From: Nephrocerus scutellatus
Taxonomy: Eukaryota > Arthropoda > Insecta > Diptera > Pipunculidae
Assembly: GCA_947095585.1 (NCBI GenBank)
Contig: OX352762.1
Location: 14,363,969-14,427,968 of the forward strand
DNA: 64,000 nucleotides
Direction: 5' to 3'
Position numbers and translations under genes: made by a program. Under the pieces are notes generated by a model that was not told the origin of the DNA, did not search any database, and was given only the letters and a program-made list of their open reading frames with translations. How positions within the stretch are numbered: position 1 is the stretch's first letter; each line of letters begins with the position of its first letter. Shown piece by piece: positions 11,485-21,160 of the stretch.

Positions 11485-12957
11485 TTACAATTCCCAGCAG
11501 TCTTCAAAGATCCACTCACACTTTAAAATATCAGTGATATCCTCTGACTTTTGCGTTAAAACCAATCGTCTATTTTGAGGCGATGTGTCATCGGTTAGGC
11601 ACAGCAATTCGCTGAAATGCAAATTCCGCAAAAGAACTGTGTCATTGATTGGCTCAACATGCCACACGGATTTTTGCTCCAGACCTCCACCAGGAACCCA
11701 TGTCATTGCAAGATGACAATGGTTGTTGCAGCGTTTCTTTTGAGAAGCATACAAATACTCGTACCTGTTGTAGTCGCTGAAAAATTCAAATGAAAATTCA
11801 TTGTCTACGTACTTCTTTCTATACCAGAGAGATTGAGTTTCGATTTTGCTGATGGAGCTATACTCATAACGCCGGTCGTCATCATTTTTAAAGTTATCAT
11901 CGGGCGAGTATAAGTACTCTGAGTAGTGCACATTGCGGATGCACATCTTAATTTTGAGGTATAAATTCCGTATGGATATTGGTATCTGTTTGACCATGCG
12001 TGCGACTGCGATTTTCTGGAATTGTGATATGGTCTTGTATGGGGTAGTTTTTTCCAGGCGGCTTAACGCATCAGCCAAATGCATTGCCGCAACACCGTAA
12101 AAATTCCTGGTTGCATTTAAATGATCGGATATGATCACCAAAATGTCTATACAATGTGAGACTCTTTTGAAACTGCACAAGGCTCTAATCAGATAATTAA
12201 CGGACATTTTCGGAAACACTTGACCTACTACCTGGCGAATGGTATCGTCGGCGAACTGTTCGTCGATCTCCTGAAGTGAAGCAACCAGCCATTGTGTATA
12301 ATTACTCGTGTAGTTTCTGTCAAGTACTGCTGCTTTTAGAGATGTTGCAGCATTTGTCATAATATCATTCAGCATCATGCTCTTTGTAACCTCTGCTTTA
12401 GTTTTCACCTCGTTCGTTATATCTTTCTGATTGGTGACTTTGTTGCAAAATTGGTTATACATAATTATCATATCGTACAGAGCCATATTACCATTTGCTT
12501 TCATCTCCTGCCACAAAACAGTCAGAACTGCGTAACTTGTCGGTATACCGTTTGAAGCTTCACTCAAGTTGCGTAGTAATTCTAGATTTGAAATGTTCTT
12601 GTCACAAGCGAAGTCTATAATGTTTTCAATACTTGACAGAGACATGCCGGATTGAATGATCTTCCTATTAGCCTCAGTATAACGACCAGATCTGATATCA
12701 TTTGCAATATCGCGAGATACCCATACAAAATTGTACGCAGTTTCACTTGTGTTGTTGTTGTTCGCCTGCTGAGCAAGTCCTTCTAAGACAAATGAAAAGC
12801 ACAAACCTGCCAAGAAACAAGCTCTCGTCAGCATCCTGCTGTTTTTACTCCTACGGCTTAACTCGAACACATTATATTTATTAAAAATTGCCATTTTAAT
12901 TATAAAATAAAGGCTAATTACGAAGGACTCAATCAACAATTTAGAAAAGGAAAACAT
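11485..12957 (-). CDS. Secreted trefoil-domain protein, inverted copy 1
   Basis: A single 490-codon open frame without visible introns. Residues 42-63 (MLTRACFLAGLCFSFVLEG...) look like a signal peptide, preceded by a second hydrophobic stretch at 5-20. Residues 75-335 are predicted mainly helical with several N-x-S/T sites. Residues 338-487 hold three similar lobes, each starting with an RNVHYSEYLY-like phrase and ending near a Trp, as in a beta-trefoil. The lobe joins resemble those of insect 30K lipoproteins, which carry lipid or sugar in haemolymph or eggs; that link is inference. The gene faces its twin at 13616-15088, from which it differs by 7 residues, all after residue 298. Alternative starts are Met22 and Met42. 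It is probably functional, since the frame is fully open despite the surrounding repeats. Biological role unknown. Confidence 0.85.
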   Translation of the reverse strand: MFSFSKLLIESFVISLYFIIKMAIFNKYNVFELSRRSKNSRMLTRACFLAGLCFSFVLEGLAQQANNNNTSETAYNFVWVSRDIANDIRSGRYTEANRKIIQSGMSLSSIENIIDFACDKNISNLELLRNLSEASNGIPTSYAVLTVLWQEMKANGNMALYDMIIMYNQFCNKVTNQKDITNEVKTKAEVTKSMMLNDIMTNAATSLKAAVLDRNYTSNYTQWLVASLQEIDEQFADDTIRQVVGQVFPKMSVNYLIRALCSFKRVSHCIDILVIISDHLNATRNFYGVAAMHLADALSRLEKTTPYKTISQFQKIAVARMVKQIPISIRNLYLKIKMCIRNVHYSEYLYSPDDNFKNDDDRRYEYSSISKIETQSLWYRKKYVDNEFSFEFFSDYNRYEYLYASQKKRCNNHCHLAMTWVPGGGLEQKSVWHVEPINDTVLLRNLHFSELLCLTDDTSPQNRRLVLTQKSEDITDILKCEWIFEDCWEL

Positions 12958-12986
12958 TAACTAACTTTTTGCTTCGCACATTGGCG

Positions 12987-12994
12987 TTTTTATA
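12987..12994 (-). promoter_or_regulatory. TATA box, proximal, minus-strand gene
   Basis: The minus strand reads TATAAAAA about 30 bases before the first ATG. It is the exact mirror of 13579-13586. If used, the leader would be only a few bases long, which favours a downstream start codon. Confidence 0.55.
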
Positions 12995-13138
12995 CCCAAA
13001 ATCTTGCTCAAATGCTTTAAGTTTCATCACGTAAGCGCAAATGTTAATTGGTTATCTTATTTAACAATTAGACGCTTAATAAGTCTAATACAAATCCAGT
13101 GATTTGTTATTAAAAAGACGTTAGGTAACCTGTATGGT

Positions 13139-13146
13139 TTATATAA
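13139..13146 (-). promoter_or_regulatory. TATA box, distal, minus-strand gene
   Basis: The minus strand reads TATATAAG or TATATAAA-like sequence close to the inner tip of the arm, mirroring 13443-13450. Used as the core promoter it would give a leader of roughly 150 bases, similar to the third paralogue's ~107 bases. Confidence 0.4.
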
Positions 13147-13189
13147 GAGACAGTCGGATTTGTTTTTTGATGAAAATGTATGTCATAAA

Positions 13190-13395
13190 AATGACTAAAA
13201 TTGGCATTCATTTCCTCGCTCATTGTGTTATATACTATTTACCTACTTTTGTGGTTTTTTATTCGGGAGTAGTTAAAGTCTACTGCATCTGAAAATTCCG
13301 CTGTGGAATTTTTTTTATATAATTTACCAACATTACTAATAAATAACCAATCTTTCAGACAAAAATCTTTATTCTTTTTGTCAAATTCTAGTAAA
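13190..13395. promoter_or_regulatory. Spacer of the inverted duplication, shared upstream region
   Basis: About 205 bp of sequence not clearly shared between the arms, lying between two divergently pointing genes. It holds a small hairpin, AAAATTCC-GCTGT-GGAATTTT (13292-13312), close to the symmetry axis near 13290. Any enhancer here would sit equally far from both genes, so shared control is plausible but not shown. Confidence 0.5.
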
Positions 13396-13442
13396 TTTTT
13401 TATGGCATACATTTTTATCAAAAAACAAATCCGACTGTCTCT

Positions 13443-13450
13443 TATATAAA
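13443..13450 (+). promoter_or_regulatory. TATA box, distal, plus-strand gene
   Basis: TATATAAA near the inner tip of the right arm. Transcription would start near 13475 and give a leader of about 140 bases. It competes as a candidate with the proximal TATA at 13579. Confidence 0.4.
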
Positions 13451-13578
13451 CCATACAGGTTACCTAACGTCTTTGCAATAACAAATCACTGGATTAAGCG
13501 TCTAATTGTTAAATAAGATAACCAATTAACATTTGCGCTTACGTGATGAAACTTAAAGCATTTGAGCAAGATTTTGGG

Positions 13579-13586
13579 TATAAAAA
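13579..13586 (+). promoter_or_regulatory. TATA box, proximal, plus-strand gene
   Basis: TATAAAAA lies 37 bases before the first ATG at 13616. A start site about 30 bases downstream would leave a leader under 10 bases, so ribosomes might skip to Met22 (13679, good AAAATGG context) or Met42 (13739). Confidence 0.55.
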
Positions 13587-13615
13587 CGCCAATGTGCGAA
13601 GCAAAAAGTTAGTTA

Positions 13616-15088
13616 ATGTTTTCCTTTTCTAAATTGTTGATTGAGTCCTTCGTAATTAGCCTTTATTTTATAATTAAAATGGCAATTTTTAATAAATATA
13701 ATGTGTTCGAGTTAAGCCGTAGGAGTAAAAACAGCAGGATGCTGACGAGAGCTTGTTTCTTGGCAGGTTTGTGCTTTTCATTTGTCTTAGAAGGACTTGC
13801 TCAGCAGGCGAACAACAACAACACAAGTGAAACTGCGTACAATTTTGTATGGGTATCTCGCGATATTGCAAATGATATCAGATCTGGTCGTTATACTGAG
13901 GCTAATAGGAAGATCATTCAATCCGGCATGTCTCTGTCAAGTATTGAAAACATTATAGACTTCGCTTGTGACAAGAACATTTCAAATCTAGAATTACTAC
14001 GCAACTTGAGTGAAGCTTCAAACGGTATACCGACAAGTTACGCAGTTCTGACTGTTTTGTGGCAGGAGATGAAAGCAAATGGTAATATGGCTCTGTACGA
14101 TATGATAATTATGTATAACCAATTTTGCAACAAAGTCACCAATCAGAAAGATATAACGAACGAGGTGAAAACTAAAGCAGAGGTTACAAAGAGCATGATG
14201 CTGAATGATATTATGACAAATGCTGCAACATCTCTAAAAGCAGCAGTACTTGACAGAAACTACACGAGTAATTATACACAATGGCTGGTTGCTTCACTTC
14301 AGGAGATCGACGAACAGTTCGCCGACGATACCATTCGCCAGGTAGTAGGTCAAGTGTTTCCGAAAATGTCCGTTAATTATCTGATTAGAGCCTTGTGCAG
14401 TTTCAAAAGAGTCTCACATTGTATAGACATTTTGGTGATCATATCCGATCATTTAAATGCAACCAGGAATTTTTACGGTGTTGCGGCAATGCATTTGGCT
14501 GATGCGTTAGGCCGCCTGGAAAAAACTACCCCATACAAGACCATATCACAATTCCAGAAAATCTCAGTCGCACGCATGGTCAAACAGATACCAATATCCA
14601 TACGGAATTTATACCTCAAAATTAAGATGTGCATCCGCAATGTGCACTACTCAGAGTACTTATACTCGCCCGATGATAACTTTAAAAATGATGACGACCG
14701 GCGTTATGTGTATAGCTCCATCAGCAAAATCGAAACTCAATCTCTCTGGTATAGAAAGAAGTACGTAGACAATGAATTTTCATTTGAATTTTTCAGCGAC
14801 TACAACAAGTATGAGTATTTGTATGCTTCTGAGAAGAAACGCTGCAACAACGATTGTCATCTTGCAATGACATGGGTTCCTGGTGGAGGTCTGGAGCAAA
14901 AATCCGTGTGGCATGTTGAGCCAATCAATGACACAGTTCTTTTGCGGAATTTACATTTCAGCGAATTGCTGTGCCTTACCGATGACACATCGCCTCAAAA
15001 TAGACGATTGGTTTTAACGCAAAAGTCAGAGGATATCACTGATATTTTAAAGTGTGAGTGGCTCTTTGAAGACTGTTGGGAATTGTAA
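13616..15088 (+). CDS. Secreted trefoil-domain protein, inverted copy 2
   Basis: A 490-codon frame, twin of the minus-strand gene at 11485-12957. From the first ATG to codon 298 the two are identical at DNA level. From 14511 to the stop I count 11 base differences, giving 7 residue changes: 299 S/G, 317 A/S, 365 E/V, 398 R/K, 406 Q/E, 413 H/D and 483 I/L (left/right). Five of these lie in the three-lobed C-terminal module (338-487). That module's lobes start at RNVHYSEYLY (341-350), FFSDYNKYEYLY (392-403) and LLRNLHFSELLCL (442-454). Trp378, Trp432 and Trp482 close the lobes. Cys269 and several other cysteines fit a secreted protein. The first ATG is taken by default; Met42 starts directly on a clean signal peptide, as in the paralogue at 37942. 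No homologue could be named with confidence. Confidence 0.85.
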   Translation: MFSFSKLLIESFVISLYFIIKMAIFNKYNVFELSRRSKNSRMLTRACFLAGLCFSFVLEGLAQQANNNNTSETAYNFVWVSRDIANDIRSGRYTEANRKIIQSGMSLSSIENIIDFACDKNISNLELLRNLSEASNGIPTSYAVLTVLWQEMKANGNMALYDMIIMYNQFCNKVTNQKDITNEVKTKAEVTKSMMLNDIMTNAATSLKAAVLDRNYTSNYTQWLVASLQEIDEQFADDTIRQVVGQVFPKMSVNYLIRALCSFKRVSHCIDILVIISDHLNATRNFYGVAAMHLADALGRLEKTTPYKTISQFQKISVARMVKQIPISIRNLYLKIKMCIRNVHYSEYLYSPDDNFKNDDDRRYVYSSISKIETQSLWYRKKYVDNEFSFEFFSDYNKYEYLYASEKKRCNNDCHLAMTWVPGGGLEQKSVWHVEPINDTVLLRNLHFSELLCLTDDTSPQNRRLVLTQKSEDITDILKCEWLFEDCWEL

Positions 15089-15190
15089 CATTTTAACTCC
15101 TTCATCGTATTTCGATTTGGCAGAATTGATTTTTTTTCTGAGTTTAATGTCCTTCTCTTTTTTGTCAATGTCAAACCCAAAAAATAATTT

Positions 15191-15196
15191 AATAAA
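15191..15196 (+). terminator. Poly(A) signal, plus-strand gene
   Basis: AATAAA about 100 bases after the stop codon, with a further AATAAA a few bases on. It mirrors 11367-11372. Confidence 0.6.
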
Positions 15197-15319
15197 AAAG
15201 AATATAAATAAAAAAATATTTACATTTTATAACGTCGATGTTAAGCAAAAATGGCTTAGCTCCTTAGTCAACCTCAATCAATTGGGACCTGTGTCAGCCT
15301 TGACGTATTTTAATCTTTA

Positions 15320-16571
15320 CGGATGGGAGTATGTGTTCTGTTGTTTCATTCGCATCGTGGCAGAATCTTCAGTAGTCCCTTTAGAATTTCCCCACTCTTA
15401 ACAAATGACCATAAAATGTAGCATGTTCCGTGCAAATGGTACAAAGGTTTGCCTGTTTAGGTATAACGGATGCCACGTGCACCTGCCCTACGACTGCATT
15501 AGAAGCTATTGTAGGGCTTTCATCCCTGCCAATATTCATCAGAAAGATGGCCGCTAGATCCGCTATTAAGCTGCAACTAGAATACGGGTACAAACCAGGA
15601 CACCTGGAAATTCTTGAATCAGTTCCTGAAAGAGACATGTTTTGTACAATCCCTGATACTATCGTCAGGGAGTACTGTTTCGGCAGGTTATTTTAGGTAG
15701 AAATATTGAACTAGGCAAACTGGTGCAATGGTGTTAAAGCACTGGATACTAGATGTCTGGTCTGGTTCACAGATGAATCGAAGATGTATACTGGAGTTGA
15801 AACTGGTGTCGTTGAACCCAAAAATAGAGTCTCGATACCAATGGGGAAAAGTCCCACAAATTTCCAGACGGAACTCCATGCCATTGAGATCTGTGCCAAA
15901 AGTAACTATAGTAAAGGAATGAAGAGCGCTTTATTACATATTTCATATCATACAGGCAGCACTTAAAGTGCTATCATCTAACTAAATGGACTCGTTATCA
16001 GTCGAAAACCGCTAGGATGCGCTGCCATTTCTTGCCATACACGACAGAGTGAAACTCGGTTGGATCGCCAGGGAGTTGCAGACAACGAATCTGCAGATGA
16101 CCTAGCAAGGGCTGGCTCGGAATCTGCGTTCATAGAACTGAACTATACTGTGGTGTCAACTGGGCTGCCGCCGCAGCACTGATAAATTGTTGGGAGCACA
16201 AACTTCGTCTGGCCCACTGGGATAACGTCCCGGCTCTAAGGCAATCCAAACAATTAATCAGGCTCTTTTCTTATAAGGAAATCCTTCATCTGAATACGGA
16301 TAGCATTAGGAAGCTGGTGAAGTTTCTAGCAGGTTATTGTGGCTTTCGGTGTCACCTTAACAAAATTGGTGTGAGGTCAGAGACAGAATGTAGGTTCCGA
16401 CCGAAGGATGATAAGTGATCCGAGCATATTCTCTGTGAATGCACAGTACTACTTTGGTTAAGGATACGCATTTTTCATAAGGAAATTTGCTCGACAGCTG
16501 AGTTGGGGAATTTTGCCAATAAGGACATACTAACCTTCACTAGGGAAGAGGTACATCTCTTAGAGTAGAAG
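15320..16571 (+). pseudogene. R1/LOA-like LINE remnant (RT end and RNase H), right copy
   Basis: Plus-strand frames give RFACLGITDATCTCPTTALE and LPIFIRKMAARSAIKLQLEY (15430-15590). The RNase H start WFTDESKMYTGVETGVVEPK and PTNFQTELHAIEICAK follows (about 15763-15900), then KLVKFLAGYCGFRCHLNKIG and the terminal ILCECTVLLWL (about 16315-16465). Several frameshifts and stops make it non-functional. It is the fuller version of the fragment at 10247-11275 and forms the outer part of the right arm. Confidence 0.82.
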
Positions 16572-16745
16572 AGAAATAGACACGCCTTAAGAACACTGTC
16601 ATTAGAAGAATTTCATCCGTGAACTAGAACAGTACAGAGAGCAAGAACCGCCCCAGGCGCGAACATTCTACCAAAGAGTCTGCGATATAACGCTAGCTGC
16701 TGAGCAGCTCGAGCTCTATACAGTGAGAAAATTATTTAGCCGTTT
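16572..16745 (+). pseudogene. RTE-like LINE scrap
   Basis: A frame reading FIRELEQYREQEPPQARTFY then QRVCDI matches the HELELYRERGPHQMRKFYQT-type linker of the RTE-like LINE at about 50190-50260. The upstream GACACGCCTTAA phrase also matches 50007-50018. It begins exactly where the inverted duplication homology ends, so it lies at the outer breakpoint. Confidence 0.6.
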
Positions 16746-19489
16746 TCGTTGTCGTGGTCGTCGCCGTTCATCAGTGTATGCGAGGATGATTTGTGGTTCC
16801 GTAATAAAGTTTTTTACGGGTGAGCCTCAGCCAACCTTACTTTGAAGGGACTAGCCCGATCATTTAGCTTTTCTTGTATTAAAGGAAAATTACCGGCGGT
16901 CACCACGTGGAGGTTTGATCGCACTTACACCAATCATAGCTAGTTACGGCCACCGTCAATTTTGAAGCATTCTGTATTATTCTCCCTATTCTGCTGATTG
17001 CTAGCCGCCAAGCCAAAAATTGAGGAAATATATACAGTCAGACAGAGTTAGTTTCACATTAATGAATGAGGTTGGTGAAAATCGGCTCACTAAAATTTTC
17101 GCAAAAATTCGTGTGAAGTTAAAGAAAATCTTTTAAAAATAAGCTCTACTGTTCTAGTATTTTTTTAGGAGTAAAAAAAATTGACAATTTCCTCGAATAT
17201 ATTGCCATAAGCTCTGGACGAAAAACAAATAAAAACCAAATGGTCGTTATCCATTTTGACCTACAGTATCAAAAATTTGCATAACTTTACTCGATCATCG
17301 GCATAATAGTATCGTGGATAATTATTGTATCTTCTTCAGTACACTCAAGAGATGATAATATTATAATTTCCCACACGTGTCGGCCTGCCAAAAATGCATT
17401 CCATTTAATATGTTATGTTATGAACAATCGGCCATCGCATGCAATGCCTCATGATGTCTCATCAGTTACTGCCATATAATAACTCGTCTTACAAATTCTT
17501 ATTATCGATGGGTGGTACTGGCTGTCTTTTTCAACACCGGTTGACGACCCCCACAACTTGAGGCAACAAAAATGTTATATATACGGAGCGCAATCATTAT
17601 CATTACATATATTATTGTCCTTGTCAAAAAGCGCATAAACGATTGATTTTGAAATGATCATGTCACATTAATAATTCGTGCGCGCGTACACATCATGCTC
17701 ACGGGTGCATGTAGTCCACATAGTGCGATCTTCAGGTGGAAATGACCATCAGCCATCACGGATTCGTTTTTGTTTTTTTTTTTCATTCTTTGTGTCTTCT
17801 CCAAAGATAAATGCATCGATCATACCGCTTCACTTCGCTTCGCATAAATAAAACGAGTTTGTTGGACGACGTTACGCGAAGATCCGCATAACTTGTGTCT
17901 CGTTTGCTGCGTAATACAGCGCATTATGAGGGTAGAGCGTTAACGCGATGCACCTTGATCGACGAGTGATTTCAATGTAAAATATTGCTCGCTACTCTTC
18001 GATGTAGGACTGCGCACCTCCGCCGCCGATCGTTACTTCTGGCAGATGAGTTTTAATGTTCATGAGCGTAATATGTTATGTGAAGTGATGCGCCTCGTTT
18101 CTATCGGCAGAGAAGAGGAGACCTAAGTCAATCCGTCATTGCTCACTCTGAGAAAGGAGAAACCTGAAGTGCCCTGCTCCAATGATTGGCACTGGTTTGG
18201 TATCCATCTGACAGGGTGCATTGCTCTGAACGGACGATGGATTATGTAATTCAAGTCGTTGTTTGGTCAAGTGACCAGAAGAGAACAATAAATAGCGAGT
18301 GAGGGACATGGAGGTATACAGAGTTGTTGAATAAAGAGTGATATTACCTCTGATAGCAAAGTCATAGAAAAGAAGCTACTGTCTTACGACCTTTGTAGTT
18401 TAGCATTCTGCATAAAAACAGATTGGTCTGACAATGAGCTGCAAATGAGCCGACAGATTGCTCTCAGAAATCACTGAGTTTCCTTTTTCTTAATGGCTGG
18501 CTGAATAATGTTGTATAAGACACAGGGTTCGACTCAAAACAACAATTATTGTTCTATTATTTTTAATTTACATCTTACTAGATTCCCCGATCGTCACCTC
18601 TCACTCCGCCACTAACAAAAAATTTAATTTCTGTTTGGACTCACCTATATTGTTTACATATATTAACAACAACAAAAAAACCTTTTAAATAAAGCAATTC
18701 CTGCCGCACGAGAGTGATAATTTGTTTCGTGCGGCGGTTAGAGAAAATGAGTTTTACCTTCAAACTTAAATGATGTGATGGTGGCGTGATCACTTTTTAA
18801 AACGTTTAGGTCTTCAACAACTTCGAACAAATGGATCGCGCCACAGAAGTCCTGCATTACTAGCACTTCTTGTAAATGATTTTTCCACAAAGGAGTCCAT
18901 ATTTAGTCATGATTGCGTTTATATTTATACAATAGGCGTGGTTGTGGCAATTTGCACTTGAAATTGCATTTGGATTGGATTTTGGATTGGAGAAGTAATT
19001 ATCGAGCATTTAGTTGAAGGTTTATTAGCGGTTGTTCTGTGCTTATTTCATGCTTTCATTCATTGTGAGTTACACTATTGGAATAATCTATAGAATTATA
19101 AAGAGAATTCAAAGATTTTTCGCTTGCTTATAGAGTTTGTTTTAGTTTTTTAACGCAAATTATTGGCGTATGATTCTACGAGCTCACCGACAAATCTACT
19201 AGCAATGCTCTAAAATAAAAATATATTTAGTAAAAAAGTCGTAAAACACAAGACACCAACACTTCTGCAAGCGGACTTAGGGTGATTAACTTTGCTTCAA
19301 AGTCCGAAAGGCCCGGAATGCTTACGGCATGGAAAGACTCTACTTGTGTAGACGGTTTGAGATCAAGATCAACATTCCGCTGTCAGGCAAACAAACCATT
19401 CAAACTGACTGCCAACATTTCCATTCAACTGACCTAGTTGATGTTAAGATTGTCATATTTACACTGAAGAATCAGAAAGTTTTTACACC
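16746..19489. other. Intergenic stretch, no gene recognised
   Basis: Mixed-complexity DNA without long frames. The part at 17400-18330 is not obviously repetitive within this window and could hold regulatory or unique sequence. A short piece at 18425-18460 resembles the Harbinger remnant near 23048. Confidence 0.4.
18425..18460. repeat. Scrap related to the Harbinger-like element
   Basis: GTCTGACAATGAGCTGCAAA and the following TGAGCCGACAG match 23051-23081 (GTCTAACAATGAGCTGCAAA...). This suggests a second, almost fully lost copy or a miniature derivative. Confidence 0.5.
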
Positions 19490-20030
19490 ACCCAGGGCCC
19501 GATCTCTTTTAAATTCTTACAAAAAGTGTTGTTCATAGGATACTCGTATACACATGCGTATAAAATTTGAAGAAAATCGGGTATTTTTTGTTTTTATAAA
19601 ATTTGTATGGGTGCCCCCCGACCCCGGGGCCCAATCACTTTCAAATTTTTACAAAAAGTGTTGCCCATCGGAGATACACGTGTGTATAAAATTTGAAGAA
19701 AATCGGGTATTTTTTGTTTTTATAAAATGTGTATGGGTGCCCCCCGACCCCGGGGCCCGATCACTACCAAATTTTTACAAAAGTGTCCATCGGATATACA
19801 CATGCGTATAAAATTTTAAGCAAATCGTGTACATTTTGTAAAATATTTGTATTTTTCTTGCTAAATTTTAATAGAAAGTGTTGTCATGGGAGATACACAT
19901 GTGTGCAATGTTTCAATAATATCGGGGCTTTAGGAAGTGGGTTAAAAATTGATCACAAGATTTGGTGTGCCAGTCCAACAGCCAGCCAGCTAGCCACGGG
20001 CAGCGGGCGAAGTTAATATAGAGAATTTAT
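19490..20030. repeat. Family B, copy 2
   Basis: Three to four tandem units with ACAAAAAGTGTTG, GATACACGTGTGTATAAAAT, GAAAATCGGG and CCCCGGGGCCC, ending in GAAGTTAATATAGAGAA at 20011-20027. Confidence 0.85.
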
Positions 20031-20224
20031 TTAACTACAATTTTTTATGTAAATTCTCCGATATCCAAAAGTACACTGAATTCTACTATGAATGCTGAGA
20101 ATCAAAAACAAATGCGAAGCACTGCAATCAACAACAAAACAACCACAATCGTAAAGCAAGTAGCGCTGCTTTCAGCGCATCAGCTCATCAGCGCACACGG
20201 AACACAGTCGTTATAGTATGATAA

Positions 20225-20450
20225 TATGATATGATGCCGCTATATGAAAAAAAAATTGTATGGGAGCCCCCCGATCGCGCAGCCCGATCACTCTCAAAGA
20301 AAGTATTGTCATGGGAAATACATATCTTTGCAAAGTTTGAATAAAATCAGACTTTAGGAAGTGTGTTAAAAATTGATCACAAGATTCTACCCACCAGCCA
20401 GCCACCCAGCCAGCCAACAACCTGCAAGGGAAGTTAATATAGAGAATTTC
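20225..20450. repeat. Family B, copy 3, short
   Basis: One unit with GGGAGCCCCCCGATCGCGC, AAGTGTGTTAAAAATTGATC, a CCAGCCAGC run and the GAAGTTAATATAGAGAA end. Confidence 0.8.
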
Positions 20451-20454
20451 AAAA

Positions 20455-21160
20455 TGCTACTTTGGACTTAGATATTCACAAAATTGTAACTCTCTAGGTC
20501 ATGTGAAAGTTGGTTAAAAAGGACCACAAAGAAGTCAAAAAAAATGTCAAACCATCACACGCGCGACACGCGTCATACTTGGAATATAAAAAATTATATT
20601 TCGGACTAGGACACTCAAAAGCTCAGCTCTCTAGGTCGTGCGAAAGTTCGTTAAAAAGGACCTCAAAGAAGTCGAAAAAAGATTCAACCCACGCGCCACA
20701 CGCGAAACGCGACATACTCGAAATATAAAAAATGCTATTTTTGACTTAGAAACTCACAAAATTTCAGCTCTCTAGGTCGTGTGGCAGTTGGTTAAAAAGG
20801 ACCTCAAAAAAGTAAAAAAAAAAAAATTTAAAACTATCACACGCGACACGCGTCATAATTGGAATATAAAAAAATATATTTCGGACTAGGACACTCAGAA
20901 AATTTCTGCTCTCTAGGTCGTGCGGAAGCTGGTTAAATAGGACCTCAAAAAACACGAAAAAAGATTCAACCCACGCACGATACGCGACACGCGACACGCG
21001 TCATACATGGAATATAAAAAATGTCAGTTCTCTAGGTCGTGTGGAAGTTGGTTAAAAAGGACCTCAAAAAAGTCGAAAAAAAAAAATTCAACCCACAACA
21101 CACGCCACACGTGACACGCGTCATACTCCGAATATAAAAGATGCTATTTTGGACATAGAT
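20455..21160. repeat. Dispersed tandem repeat family C, copy 1
   Basis: Five units of about 137-142 bp (one of about 119) containing CTCTCTAGGTCGTGTGG, GGTTAAAAAGGACCTCAAA, a poly-A tract and CACGCGACACGCGTCATA. The spacing of the GTTAAAAAGGACC phrase gives the period. No coding. Other copies, mostly in the opposite orientation, lie at 45748-46008, 46580-46955 and 63320-63790. Confidence 0.88.

Larger units (their letters stand above)
10247..13189. repeat. Left arm of large inverted duplication
   Basis: The reverse complement of this arm matches 13396-16571. The arm holds, from outside in, an R1/LOA-like LINE remnant, the 3' flank, the 490-codon gene on minus and its promoter. By eye, divergence is several percent plus indels in the LINE part, about 1.9% in the last third of the coding region, zero for about 1 kb over the gene start and core promoter, and then a 15-bp indel and substitutions near the inner tip. 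Homology stops right after the LINE stop codon on the outer side. Confidence 0.93.
13396..16571. repeat. Right arm of large inverted duplication
   Basis: Mirror of 10247-13189. It is longer than the left arm mainly because its LINE part keeps sequence lost on the left (for example a ~45-60-base stretch near 15575-15635). It lacks 15 bases found at about 13090-13104 on the left. Unequal indels and a unique spacer argue against a simple hairpin-read assembly error. Confidence 0.93.

Noticed and set aside
10247..16571. Inverted duplication as a long-read hairpin assembly error
   Set aside because: The arms differ by indels in several places, have a unique ~205-bp spacer and graded divergence, which a simple fold-back read would not give. 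Raw reads should still be checked.
20455..21160. CRISPR-like array
   Set aside because: Units are long, degenerate and contiguous with no unique spacers, and the genome is eukaryotic.
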